From positions 251 to 37,628 of the forward strand of contig JAUNQM010000001.1 of NCBI GenBank assembly GCA_030536165.1: a stretch of 37,378 nucleotides of DNA. Direction: 5' to 3'. This document shows positions 16,940 to 26,080 of the stretch, one piece after another. The position numbers and the translations under genes were made by a program. This stretch comes from Prevotellaceae bacterium. Its GTDB lineage: Bacteria > Bacteroidota > Bacteroidia > Bacteroidales > Bacteroidaceae. The notes under the pieces are model-generated. The model was not told where the DNA came from, did no database searches, and saw only the letters and a list, made by a program, of their open reading frames with translations. Numbering within the stretch: position 1 is the first letter of the stretch; each line of letters begins with the position of its first letter.

Positions 16940-19900
16940 TTTTTCGCCTTGTTATAGTCCTTGTTCACTATCTTTACGACGAAGTCAGAGTGTATGTCAG
17001 AGCAGACAATCTCGTCGTGAGTGCCTGGCAGGTCGTAAATCTTCAGGTTAGAACACTTCGACCGCCAGAAGTTTTTGTTTTCCTCTATGTCATGTCCCTC
17101 GCATATCGATGCAGCAAACAATACTGAATATCCGTCATAAGTAGGTATGACAGTATCCTTCGAAATCATACGCACGAAGCGCAGACGGTTCTTGAGGAAC
17201 TCAGGCAGGTCATCGTAGTTCAGTCCGTGTTCGTCAACTTCATCATACTCGTATGATTCCTTGAAAGTAACTTCAGGCCATGAATCGAGCATATATACCA
17301 ACGGATGACAACCTTCTGCATCATCCATAAGACGTGCCATCATCAGTGCGATTACTCCACCGAGACAGTAGCCAATGTATGCGAAAGGATGCACATCATC
17401 AGGCAAGTACAAGCCGATGATGTCATGGTAGAGTCCGACAATCTCGTTGAGTGAGTCTTCCGAGAACCCATACTCGGCAAAGTCGAATGTAGGCCAGAAG
17501 ATAAGCACGTTGAACGTCTTCGACAGTTCGTTCATCCTATATGTAAGATATTCCTGTGGCACCATACCGCAGATAGATACGATGACAGGCTTCGACTCAT
17601 CGTAAGGCATGTGCCAGTAGGCAAACGATTGCTGACCTGTGACGAGTTCACGTATGGTGCGCTTATTGATGAGGTCTTCTTTCGAGATATGTATTCCAGC
17701 ATCTTCGGAAGCTTTTATAAAGTCATCAACAAATGTGAAATTGTTTGCAATCGTGACAATATCGTGTACGACACTAATGTGGTCGTTACCAAGTAAGTCG
17801 CTTGCTATGTCAAGGAGTTTAGACTCAGTCTCGGAAGAAGGCGCAGTAGGGAGTTTGTTCTGTTCGCTCTCAATGAGTTGCTGAACGATGCGACGCGCTG
17901 TCTTTCCTTCGGTAATTGCACGGACAGTCAGCCACTTCAACCCTGACTGGAACTGAAGTTTGAGTGCTGCAAGCGATGTGCCGCCGAGGCGGAAGAAGTC
18001 GTCGTCGATACCTATTCGCTCCATCTGTAACACGACAGCCATAGCATCGCAGATGGCTTTTTCGGTCTCACTGCGAGGTGCTACATATTCCGTCTGCTTG
18101 ATGTCAGGCAATGGCAAAGCCTTGCGGTCAATCTTTCCGTTAGCATTGTAAGGCATGGCATCAAGCATGACGAATGCCTCTGGAATCATGAAGTGTGGCA
18201 GCGAGGATGATTCAAGAATGTTGCGCAACTGTTCTTCTTCAATGTTAACACCTTCGTTTACAGTATAGTAAAGCACCAGATGCTGCATTCCCGCAATATC
18301 CTTGACTACGGCAGCAACCTGATTGATGCCTTCGATAGCAAGAACCTGATTCTCTATCTCTCCGAGTTCGATACGCAATCCGCGCAGCTTCACCTGATTG
18401 TCGATACGTCCGAGGAACTCGATATTTCCATCTTCCGACCATCGCACAAGGTCGCCAGTGCGGTAAGCCTTCTTGCCATTGAAAGTGATAAACTTCTCTG
18501 CCGTAATGTCAGGGCGGTTGAGATATTCACGTCCAACACCAATGCCAGCAACAACAAGTTCGCCAGGCACACCACGTGGAACAAGTTGCATATTAGCATC
18601 AACCACATAGAGCTGATAGTTGTAGAGAGGGCGGCCTATGATTGACGTCTTACCATCGTAGTCGCCTTCCACCTTGAAGCAGGTAGAGTAGAGTGAGCAC
18701 TCGGTAGGACCGTAGCCGTTGTATATCGGATACGAAGCCTTCTTTGTCGGAGGCATCTTCTCGCCGCCAATCGTCATTGCCCTGAGATTGTTGTCAGGGA
18801 ACAGCGATGCTATCTGGCAGCCAATCTGAGTGGTGAAGAAGGCTACGGTTATGCCATTGTCGTTGATGTAGTTGTTAAGAGCATTGAAGTCCATACGCAC
18901 ACCCTCGGTAAGTATATGCAGTGTCGCACCCGAGAGCAGCGTAGGATATATGTCAATCATGTGGGCATCGAAACCGAAATTCGCGTATCCAGCAACCACG
19001 TCCGTCTCGTTCATCTGCAGCATATCCTTGTACCAGTGAGCATAGTTCACTATGCCATGATGTTCAAGCACGCATCCCTTAGGCATACCAGTAGAACCAG
19101 AGGTAAAGAGGATGACTGCTGCATCATTGGTCTTTGTGGTAACATTGAATCGACCCTCAAGTGCTGGCAAGGAATCCATATCGCGGTCGGAGACTATAAT
19201 GCCATCAAACTGTGGAAGAATGTTATTAGCAAGTTGCCCATGAGTAAGGATTACCTTTACGCCTGCATCCTTGCACATAAACATCAATCGGTCTTCAGGG
19301 AACTTGTTGTCGAGCGGCATATACGCACCGCCAGCCTTCATCACTGCCATTGAGTAGATGAGAATAAGTTCCGAACGGTTTATCATCAATCCTACCGCAC
19401 TCTCCCTGCCTACTCCAAGCGACTGGAGATAAGCAGCCAGACGGTCTGACAAATCATCCACCTCACGATAAGTATATTGACGTCCGTTGCAAACCACACA
19501 CACAGCATCAGGTGTCATGTCTGCCTGATGGCGCAACACATCGACCATCGTGTCGCTGTAGTCATATTCAAACTTCTCACCGCAACCGAGCGTCATAAGT
19601 TCCTCGACAGCTGCATCTGGCACAAGCTTCAGCATCGAGAGCTTAACGTCGCCCTGCTCTGCTATGTTCTTCAGCAATTCGTGCATCGTGTCGAGCACTT
19701 GCTTAATCTCATGTGCACGATACATAGAAGTGTCGTAACTCATGTTGAAACGCATCTTGGTCTTGGCATCGTTTATGCTCACACTGAAACTGAGTTCCGT
19801 GAACACTTCCTCGTTATAGTCATCGCCCGTAATCTTGAGTGCTACAGGCTCATCACCCTTCTTGTCGTCGTCAGGATAATTCTCAAAAGCCATGACCGAC

Positions 19901-22900
19901 TGGAACAACTCTGACTGTAACGACGTCTGGGCTATAATCTCCGACAACGGACAATAGTCGTGTTCATTCGTCTCGGCAGCCTGTGCCTGCACCTTCTTCA
20001 AGGCTTCCACCACCGTGTCGTTATAGTCGAACCGCACACGCACTGGAACTGAGTTGATGCAAAGTCCAACCACGCTGCTCAGGTTCACCGACGAGGTGTT
20101 ACGCCCCGATACCACCTTCACAAACACCGCATCCTGCGTGCGGTTATATACACCAAGCGTCATGCCCCATACCAGTTCCACGACTGAATTGAGCGTCACG
20201 CCTGCTTTCTCGCTGACGGCAACAAGCCCACTCATCACCTCTGGCTCAATGTCGAGAAGGGCATAGGCATCGTCGCTGCGTTCATCTTCCGCCACTACTC
20301 CCTGTGAAGGAACCACTGCCTTCTGCTCATAGTCGGCCAGCAACTCCCTCCAGTAGTCCATCGATGCCGAGCGGTTGCGCTTCGCAAGTTCGCGCACGTG
20401 CTGCTCATACACTCCAGCATTCTCATCCTCGATAGTGTCGATACTGATATTCGCTCCGTTCACAAGTCCGTCCGTGAGGTCGGCAAACACAAGATGCAGG
20501 CACCAGCCGTCGATGATGATATGGTGGAAGAACAGCATCAGCTTGCACGAGCCCTCGCCCGTCTTCACGCAGACTATGCGCATCAGCGCATCATCCTGAA
20601 GGTCGAAGCCTCGCTCGGTCTCTCTCTCGCGTACATTATCTATAAATGCATTCATGTCGTCAGCCTTCGTAGCATCTTCCATGATGACTGGTATCGTTCG
20701 GTCGGTCAATGCCTGGCGATAACTGCTCACGTCCTTATATATGAACGCCGTGGTGAGCACCTCGTGTCTGCCTGCCAGCACCCGTGCCGCCTTCTCCACC
20801 TGTTCCCTCGTCAGCAGGGCATCCACGTTCAGCTGATAGAAAATCCTGTAAGCCGCCGTGTCAGGCTCTGCCATCACCTTCAGCAGCATGCTCTCCTGCA
20901 TCGGCGTGAGCGGATAGATCCTGCGGATGCCGACTCCCTGTCGGCGCAGGGTGGCTTGCACTCTCTGGAACTCTTCGTCGCTCCATGCCGTCTCGCCCAG
21001 GTCGGAGGCTGTGACCTCTGCCTCTGCCACCTGCGAGGTGTGCTCAACAATCTTGCGTAACTCGTCCAAGTAGTATTCGTTCAGCCTGCCTATATCCTCG
21101 GCGGTGAACAGGGCTTTGTTGTAGAACACTCCATATTGCAACCTCCCCTCACTCACATATCCGTTGATAGAGATGTTTGTCACCATCGCATTGCGCACCG
21201 ACACGCCCGAACCGTGGGCAACACCTTCCTCAATAGCAAAGAAACCACCTTCCTCCATTCCCTGACCTTCATCGAAATTACCGTGATAGTTAAACCCCAC
21301 CATCGGCGCCTTGTGGTAGTCCATGCCAAAGAGCTGACCATAGCCTACTCCCTTGTTCGGTATGGCATGCAGTGTTTCCTTCGTTCGACGGATGTCGCTA
21401 CGCATATCACCGCCAAGACGGCTGAGTACAAGTGGGAACACTGAAGTGAACCAACCCACCGTGCGGTCTATCTCCAATGGCTCGTTGATGCTCTCCCTGC
21501 CATGACCCTCAAGCTGCACGGAGACATCTTCCCTCCCCGTCAACCGATAATATGCTCTGCCTAAGGCTGTGAGAAGTAGGTCGTTGATTTCCGTGTTGTA
21601 TGCCTGATTCGAGTTGTGGAGCAGTTTGTCTGTAGTGTCCTTATCAAGAGCCGCACTCGCAAAATCGAACTGGCGTGTGTAATCATCCACCTGCGAACCT
21701 TCCATGTCTTGCAGCTGAATTCTTACGTTTGTCCAGTAGTCTTTTTCAAGTCCAAGTTCGTAGCTCTGCTTATACCGCGCCATTGCCTCGGTATAATATT
21801 TATATGAATGAGTCTTTGCAGGAAGTTTAGGTTGCTTGCCTTTCAAGATTTCTGAATAGGCTATGTTGAAGTCTTCGACAATGATTCGCCACGATACTCC
21901 GTCAACCACCAAGTGGTGGATAATGATAAGCACATAGTCACATTCTTCGGCGTGGAAGACAGCAATACGCATCATATTGCCATTCTCTATGTCGAGTGTT
22001 GCCTGAAGGGTTGTGCCTATTTCGAGGATTTCATCCTTGTCGTCAACATTATATTCATATATATCATAGTATGCACAGCCGTTCTCATATTCTCGCACAT
22101 TAAGTCGGTTTTCTTTCACCTGTGCACGCAGCACGTCATGGTGTCTTACTATTTCGTCTGCACATGCTTTCAGTGTATTCATATCTATGCGGTCAGCACA
22201 GCGAAGCATTGTGTCTTGGTTGAAGTGCCAAGGCTCTGGCATATTCAGGTCGAAGAAATACTGCACAATAGCACTATTCTCTATTTCCCCGCTCCAGTTG
22301 TCTTGGTCTATCTTCATACTCTCATCGGTCTCGGTAGCTGCCGCTGCAATAGCCGCAACAGTCTTGAGGCTCATAATTTGAGCCACCTTGAGCGAGATAC
22401 CTTCTTGTCGCAGCATGCTGACCAGTCGGATTGCCTTGATGGAGTCGCCGCCGAGTGAGAAGAAGTTGTCGAGCACGCTGACAGGTGTTGTGAGGTTGAG
22501 CACATTGCTGAAGTATTGTGCCACAATCTTTTCTGCATCGGTCGTAGGCTCAACGAACTCCACTTCGCTGGCAATGACTGGCAGAGGGAGAGCTTTTCGG
22601 TTCACCTTTCCATTAGGAGTGAGAGGCAACTTATCGAGAGGAATGTATTGCGACGGCACCATAAATTCAGTGAGGTTTTCACCGAGATATGCCTTCAAAG
22701 CCTCTTCGTCGATAGCGGCATCTGCCACATAGTAGCAGCAGAGATGCTGGGCGCCATTCACTTCTTTGACATCGACAACAACCTGACGTACCCCATCGTA
22801 TTTTGCTGCCACAGCTTCAATTTCTCCGAGTTCGATACGAAGTCCACGCAGTTTCACCTGATTGTCGATACGTCCGAGGAATTCGATGTTGCCATCTTCC

Positions 22901-25578
22901 GTCCATCGCACGAGGTCGCCTGTGCGGTATGCTTTATGTCCGTCGATGGTGATGAACTTCTCGGCTGTTGTGTCAGGGCGGTTGAGATATTCCCGTCCAA
23001 CGCCGATGCCGCTTACCACCAGTTCGCCTGGCACGCCGCGCGGCACGAGGTTCATCGATGTGTCAACAATGTAGAGCTGGTAGTTGTCGAGAGGTCGTCC
23101 GATGACAGACCTGTCGGCAGAGAAGAAGGCTTCGTTTATCTTGTAGTAGGTAGAGAACAGCGAGCACTCCGTAGGGCCATACACATTATAGAAGCCATAG
23201 GCTGGTGTCTTCACAGGTGGCATCTTCTCTCCACCAGTGGCTACGGTGCGGAACGACTTATTGTCGAAGAGGGTTACCATCTGGCAACCTATCTGTGTGG
23301 TGAAGAAAGCCGTGGTGAGACCATTTGCCTCGATATAGTCGTTCATAGCCACCAAGTCCATACGCAGTTCTTCTGGCAGGATATGTACGGTACCGCCAGC
23401 GAGAAGGGTTGGATAGATGTCTATCATGTGGGCATCGAAACCGAAGTTAGCATATCCCACGCTTCGGCTCGTTGTGTCCATCTTCATCTCCTTTGCATAC
23501 CAATGGGCAAAGTTGACGATGCCGTGATGCTCGAGCACGCATCCCTTAGGCTTGCCGGTAGAGCCTGACGTAAAGAGGATGACGGCAGCATCGTCGGTCG
23601 TTGTCTCCACGACGAACGGAACGGCACAATCGGCAAGCGTTGTCAGTTGTTCAGACTGGAACACATTGCCCTCGAAGTGTGGCATGACGTTTTTCACCAG
23701 TTCGCCCTCCGTCAATATGAGTTTCACTCCAGCGTCCTCGCACATAAATGTGAGTCGGTCTTCAGGGAAATGAGGGTCGAGCGGCATGTAGGCGGCTCCT
23801 GCCTTCATGATAGCCATAGGATAGACGAGCATGAGTTCTGAGCGCTCTATCATCACGCCCACAGCCTGACCTCTGCCAACGCCGATGGTCTTGAGATGAT
23901 ATGCCAGGCGGTCGGTGATGTTGTCAACCTCGGCGTAGGTAAGCCGATGGTCTTTATATACTATAGCCGTAGCATCGGGGGTGATGGCTGTCTGCTGACG
24001 GAGAATATCGACCATTGTCGATGAGAAGTCGTAGTCGAGGCTATCGCCACATCCGAGAGCCTTCAGTACCTCTGCCTCATGACTGCCGACGAGGGTGATG
24101 CGGTTGAGAGTCGTGTCGTGCTCACACACCTGCGTTGCTATTGTGGCGTAGGCATTGATGAGACGGTTGATGTCAACGGCATTGTAGAGATTGGTGTCGT
24201 AGTCGATGTTAATCTCATATTTATCATTGCCCAGAGCCTCGACCTCGATGGTGATAGGGGTCTTGGTGGTGTCGAGTGAGAGAGATATGTTTTCTGATTT
24301 CACATTGCTTTCGGCTTCCTCCATGCCAGCACCGTCCTGATAGGCAAAGAGAATCTCAGGGCGCACACCATGACGCTCAACCATAGTGGTGAACGGATAG
24401 AAGTCGCGTTCTGCCACGTTGATATACTGCAAATGAGCTTTCTTGGCATAGTCGGCGAAAGACTCCGTCGCCATATTCGCACTCGTGAGGGTGCTTGTCA
24501 CAGGTAGTGTCTTGACAAACATACCCATGATGTCCATCATATCCATCGAGTTGCGTCCGTGGGAAATGGTGGTGTACATCACGTCGTCCTCGCGCGTCAC
24601 CTTGTGCAAGAGTAACGACAGGGCTGCGATGAAGAAGCTGTTTGGCGTGATGGTATGCTGACGGCAGTAGTCGCTTACAGCAATGTTGAGATTCTTGCGC
24701 ATGGTCTGGCTCTGCGTCTTCGACTCGTCAAGTTCTGGCGAGTGAGGGTACGACGTGGCAGTCTGACCGCTGAGCATTGAGTCGAAGAACACCTCAGCCT
24801 CGGCAAACTGTTCGCCCTGCTGGCGTGCAGATTCCTCGATTGAGAAGTCGTATGCAGTATAGGTCTCCTTCTGTATGGCGTTTCCCTCGTAGGCATCTTG
24901 AAGCTGCGACGAGAATATGCCCATCGATGCTCCGTCGAAGATGATGTGGTGTATATCTCGGAAAAGATATACCGCAGTTGGTGTCTGACAGACTACGATT
25001 CGATACAAGTTATCGTTGAACAGGTCGAATGGTTGCACCATTGCCTGGAAGAAACCTTTGTCGGGTTCCACCTTGAGGGTCTTGACTTCGACGACGGTCT
25101 CGGCATCATCCCTACGATGTTGCATCACTCCGTCGGCAGTCTCCTCCAGTCGCATCTTCAGGTATGGATGCGCATCAACAACGGTATGAAGGGCGCTGAC
25201 GAGCCTTTCCGCATCGATGCCCTCATAGCGTGTGAGGGTCGGGATGTTATACTGCGTGGTGTCGCGATTCAGTTCCCAGTCGGCATAGATGCCCAATTGG
25301 TTACCCGTGAGAGGGTAGTATTCCTGTTCGGTTTTAGGCTCTACGACTCCGAGTGAGGCAATGAAATCCTCCTGCGAGAAGTTGATCTCTCCGTCTTCGT
25401 CGCGGAAATAACCGTCGCCGAGGAGGTTCTCGTAGAGGGTTACGAGATTGTCCGTGTCGTTGAGCGACTCGTCAAAGTCCTCGAAGAGGAAGTTGATGCT
25501 GCCATCTTCATCCTTGAAGTAACCATCGTTGAGAAGGTTATCATAAAGGTTTCTTCTGTTTTGCTGTAGTTCTGTCAT
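16936..25578 (-). CDS. NRPS-A: two-module nonribosomal peptide synthetase with terminal Cys-type thioesterase
   Basis: 2880 residues from the ATG at 25578; the frame is open to 25689, but that extension is encoded by a TAAATTG repeat. Order: two DGYF motifs (~10-36, 47-74), C (85-510, HHIIFDG ~210), A (520-1000, FTSGSTGKPKG ~668, YGPTE ~799), T (LGGDS ~1043), E (1093-1535, HHLVVDG ~1220, EGHGR ~1355, RTVGWFT), C of the D-acceptor type (1550-1990, PLTPMQES, HHIIIDG ~1684), A (2005-2490), T (LGGTS ~2531), a carrier-like domain without its Ser (2583-2646), and TE (2655-2880). The TE nucleophile elbow is GYCLGG with Cys2738, then Asp2765 and His2854; the 27-residue nucleophile-Asp spacing equals that of surfactin TE. 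Pocket residues by eye: A1 D-A-I-F-A-G-V-L-F-K, A2 D-A-I-F-T-G-G-L-Y-K; substrates unassigned, probably not charged. It should act after NRPS-B and release the peptide. Confidence 0.95.
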   Translation of the reverse strand: MTELQQNRRNLYDNLLNDGYFKDEDGSINFLFEDFDESLNDTDNLVTLYENLLGDGYFRDEDGEINFSQEDFIASLGVVEPKTEQEYYPLTGNQLGIYADWELNRDTTQYNIPTLTRYEGIDAERLVSALHTVVDAHPYLKMRLEETADGVMQHRRDDAETVVEVKTLKVEPDKGFFQAMVQPFDLFNDNLYRIVVCQTPTAVYLFRDIHHIIFDGASMGIFSSQLQDAYEGNAIQKETYTAYDFSIEESARQQGEQFAEAEVFFDSMLSGQTATSYPHSPELDESKTQSQTMRKNLNIAVSDYCRQHTITPNSFFIAALSLLLHKVTREDDVMYTTISHGRNSMDMMDIMGMFVKTLPVTSTLTSANMATESFADYAKKAHLQYINVAERDFYPFTTMVERHGVRPEILFAYQDGAGMEEAESNVKSENISLSLDTTKTPITIEVEALGNDKYEINIDYDTNLYNAVDINRLINAYATIATQVCEHDTTLNRITLVGSHEAEVLKALGCGDSLDYDFSSTMVDILRQQTAITPDATAIVYKDHRLTYAEVDNITDRLAYHLKTIGVGRGQAVGVMIERSELMLVYPMAIMKAGAAYMPLDPHFPEDRLTFMCEDAGVKLILTEGELVKNVMPHFEGNVFQSEQLTTLADCAVPFVVETTTDDAAVILFTSGSTGKPKGCVLEHHGIVNFAHWYAKEMKMDTTSRSVGYANFGFDAHMIDIYPTLLAGGTVHILPEELRMDLVAMNDYIEANGLTTAFFTTQIGCQMVTLFDNKSFRTVATGGEKMPPVKTPAYGFYNVYGPTECSLFSTYYKINEAFFSADRSVIGRPLDNYQLYIVDTSMNLVPRGVPGELVVSGIGVGREYLNRPDTTAEKFITIDGHKAYRTGDLVRWTEDGNIEFLGRIDNQVKLRGLRIELGEIEAVAAKYDGVRQVVVDVKEVNGAQHLCCYYVADAAIDEEALKAYLGENLTEFMVPSQYIPLDKLPLTPNGKVNRKALPLPVIASEVEFVEPTTDAEKIVAQYFSNVLNLTTPVSVLDNFFSLGGDSIKAIRLVSMLRQEGISLKVAQIMSLKTVAAIAAAATETDESMKIDQDNWSGEIENSAIVQYFFDLNMPEPWHFNQDTMLRCADRIDMNTLKACADEIVRHHDVLRAQVKENRLNVREYENGCAYYDIYEYNVDDKDEILEIGTTLQATLDIENGNMMRIAVFHAEECDYVLIIIHHLVVDGVSWRIIVEDFNIAYSEILKGKQPKLPAKTHSYKYYTEAMARYKQSYELGLEKDYWTNVRIQLQDMEGSQVDDYTRQFDFASAALDKDTTDKLLHNSNQAYNTEINDLLLTALGRAYYRLTGREDVSVQLEGHGRESINEPLEIDRTVGWFTSVFPLVLSRLGGDMRSDIRRTKETLHAIPNKGVGYGQLFGMDYHKAPMVGFNYHGNFDEGQGMEEGGFFAIEEGVAHGSGVSVRNAMVTNISINGYVSEGRLQYGVFYNKALFTAEDIGRLNEYYLDELRKIVEHTSQVAEAEVTASDLGETAWSDEEFQRVQATLRRQGVGIRRIYPLTPMQESMLLKVMAEPDTAAYRIFYQLNVDALLTREQVEKAARVLAGRHEVLTTAFIYKDVSSYRQALTDRTIPVIMEDATKADDMNAFIDNVRERETERGFDLQDDALMRIVCVKTGEGSCKLMLFFHHIIIDGWCLHLVFADLTDGLVNGANISIDTIEDENAGVYEQHVRELAKRNRSASMDYWRELLADYEQKAVVPSQGVVAEDERSDDAYALLDIEPEVMSGLVAVSEKAGVTLNSVVELVWGMTLGVYNRTQDAVFVKVVSGRNTSSVNLSSVVGLCINSVPVRVRFDYNDTVVEALKKVQAQAAETNEHDYCPLSEIIAQTSLQSELFQSVMAFENYPDDDKKGDEPVALKITGDDYNEEVFTELSFSVSINDAKTKMRFNMSYDTSMYRAHEIKQVLDTMHELLKNIAEQGDVKLSMLKLVPDAAVEELMTLGCGEKFEYDYSDTMVDVLRHQADMTPDAVCVVCNGRQYTYREVDDLSDRLAAYLQSLGVGRESAVGLMINRSELILIYSMAVMKAGGAYMPLDNKFPEDRLMFMCKDAGVKVILTHGQLANNILPQFDGIIVSDRDMDSLPALEGRFNVTTKTNDAAVILFTSGSTGMPKGCVLEHHGIVNYAHWYKDMLQMNETDVVAGYANFGFDAHMIDIYPTLLSGATLHILTEGVRMDFNALNNYINDNGITVAFFTTQIGCQIASLFPDNNLRAMTIGGEKMPPTKKASYPIYNGYGPTECSLYSTCFKVEGDYDGKTSIIGRPLYNYQLYVVDANMQLVPRGVPGELVVAGIGVGREYLNRPDITAEKFITFNGKKAYRTGDLVRWSEDGNIEFLGRIDNQVKLRGLRIELGEIENQVLAIEGINQVAAVVKDIAGMQHLVLYYTVNEGVNIEEEQLRNILESSSLPHFMIPEAFVMLDAMPYNANGKIDRKALPLPDIKQTEYVAPRSETEKAICDAMAVVLQMERIGIDDDFFRLGGTSLAALKLQFQSGLKWLTVRAITEGKTARRIVQQLIESEQNKLPTAPSSETESKLLDIASDLLGNDHISVVHDIVTIANNFTFVDDFIKASEDAGIHISKEDLINKRTIRELVTGQQSFAYWHMPYDESKPVIVSICGMVPQEYLTYRMNELSKTFNVLIFWPTFDFAEYGFSEDSLNEIVGLYHDIIGLYLPDDVHPFAYIGYCLGGVIALMMARLMDDAEGCHPLVYMLDSWPEVTFKESYEYDEVDEHGLNYDDLPEFLKNRLRFVRMISKDTVIPTYDGYSVLFAASICEGHDIEENKNFWRSKCSNLKIYDLPGTHDEIVCSDIHSDFVVKIVNKDYNKAKK
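17640..17830 (-). other. Serine-less carrier-protein-like domain between T2 and TE of NRPS-A
   Basis: Residues ~2583-2646 read as a carrier domain: LLDIASDLLGNDHIS as helix 1 and loop, then HDIVTIANNFTFVDDF where a normal domain has DxFFxLGGxSLxAL, then AGIHISKEDLINKRTIREL as the end. The phosphopantetheine Ser is replaced by Phe and the preceding Gly-Gly by Ala-Asn. It follows a complete T domain (LGGTS ~2531) and precedes the thioesterase. It cannot carry substrate, so it is probably structural. Confidence 0.7.
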
Positions 25579-25662
25579 ACTGCTATTATGTTCTGTTATT
25601 GTTGGTTCTCCATGCTGTTGAGGCTCGCCCCAAATTGTAAATTGTAAATGGTAAATGGTACA
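25579..25662. repeat. TAAATTG/TAAATGG short-period repeat before NRPS-A
   Basis: AAATTGTAAATTG followed by TAAATGGTAAATGG (about 25632-25660) is a 7-bp tandem with one drifting position. The rest of the stretch up to the NRPS-A ATG has no visible signal. The in-frame upstream ATG at 25689 would translate this repeat and is rejected as the start. Confidence 0.5.
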
Positions 25663-25699
25663 TGTATTGGTCCTCCGACTATGACTCATCGTATATCAT

Positions 25700-25875
25700 C
25701 AATCGAGTCGTCGTATTGCCTTACTTTACACGTCCGTTTAACTCGGAAAAAGTTTTGCAAAACTTCAGTCAAAGTTTTGCAAAACTTCCGTCGAAGTTTT
25801 TCAAAACTTTTTGCGAGTATTAACGACGTGTGAAGCGACGACTAACGACGAGTGTTGTGTCGCATATTGACGAGT
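25700..25875. repeat. Palindrome array with 16-bp AAGTTTTGCAAAACTT units between the NRPS genes
   Basis: Units at 25750-25765, 25772-25787 and 25794-25809 (the last with T for G at the centre), pitch exactly 22 bp, with 6-bp spacers. The array is framed by longer inverted arms: ACACGTCCGTTTAACTCG on the left (about 25729-25746) matches, inverted, CGAGTATTAACGACGTGT on the right. Further out, CGAGTCGTCGT and ACGACGAG continue the symmetry. The whole is a ~150-bp inverted structure in the 3' region of NRPS-B and 5' region of NRPS-A. It could adjust relative expression of the two synthetases; no promoter or T-run is visible. Confidence 0.7.
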
Positions 25876-25920
25876 CGATAATTTTTATGGTTCAAGCTTC
25901 TGCCCTGATACGCCCAAAGC

Positions 25921-26080
25921 CTATTTCGACAATGGGTTTTTCTTCAGAGGATTCGCCTTCGGAGCCAATGGGTTTGGCTTCGCTGCCAGTGGGTTAGCCT
26001 TTGGTGCTCCCGAAGGTTGTGGAGTTTCGCTGCGCTTATTAAACAATGCGTTGGTCTTTGGTGCCGCAGTTTTTTCTGCG
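25921..26080 (-). other. Low-complexity NPL-rich C-terminal tail of NRPS-B
   Basis: The last ~50 residues after T3 are rich in Pro, Asn, Ala and Lys, with the word NPL repeated four times (ANPLAAK, PNPLAPK, ANPLKK, NPLSK). No catalytic domain follows. A basic flexible tail at this place could be the docking partner for the N-terminal DGYF motifs of NRPS-A. Confidence 0.6.

Noticed and set aside
25579..25689. Upstream start (25689) for NRPS-A
   Set aside because: The extension is translated repeat; NRPS-B starts with the same MT-x-x-x-Q-N motif as the NRPS-A ATG at 25578.
25750..25809. Promoters formed by the AAGTTTTG words of the array (similar to TAnnTTTG)
   Set aside because: The first base does not match and no TTTG lies at the needed 19-21-nt distance; the 22-bp pitch gives 14 nt.
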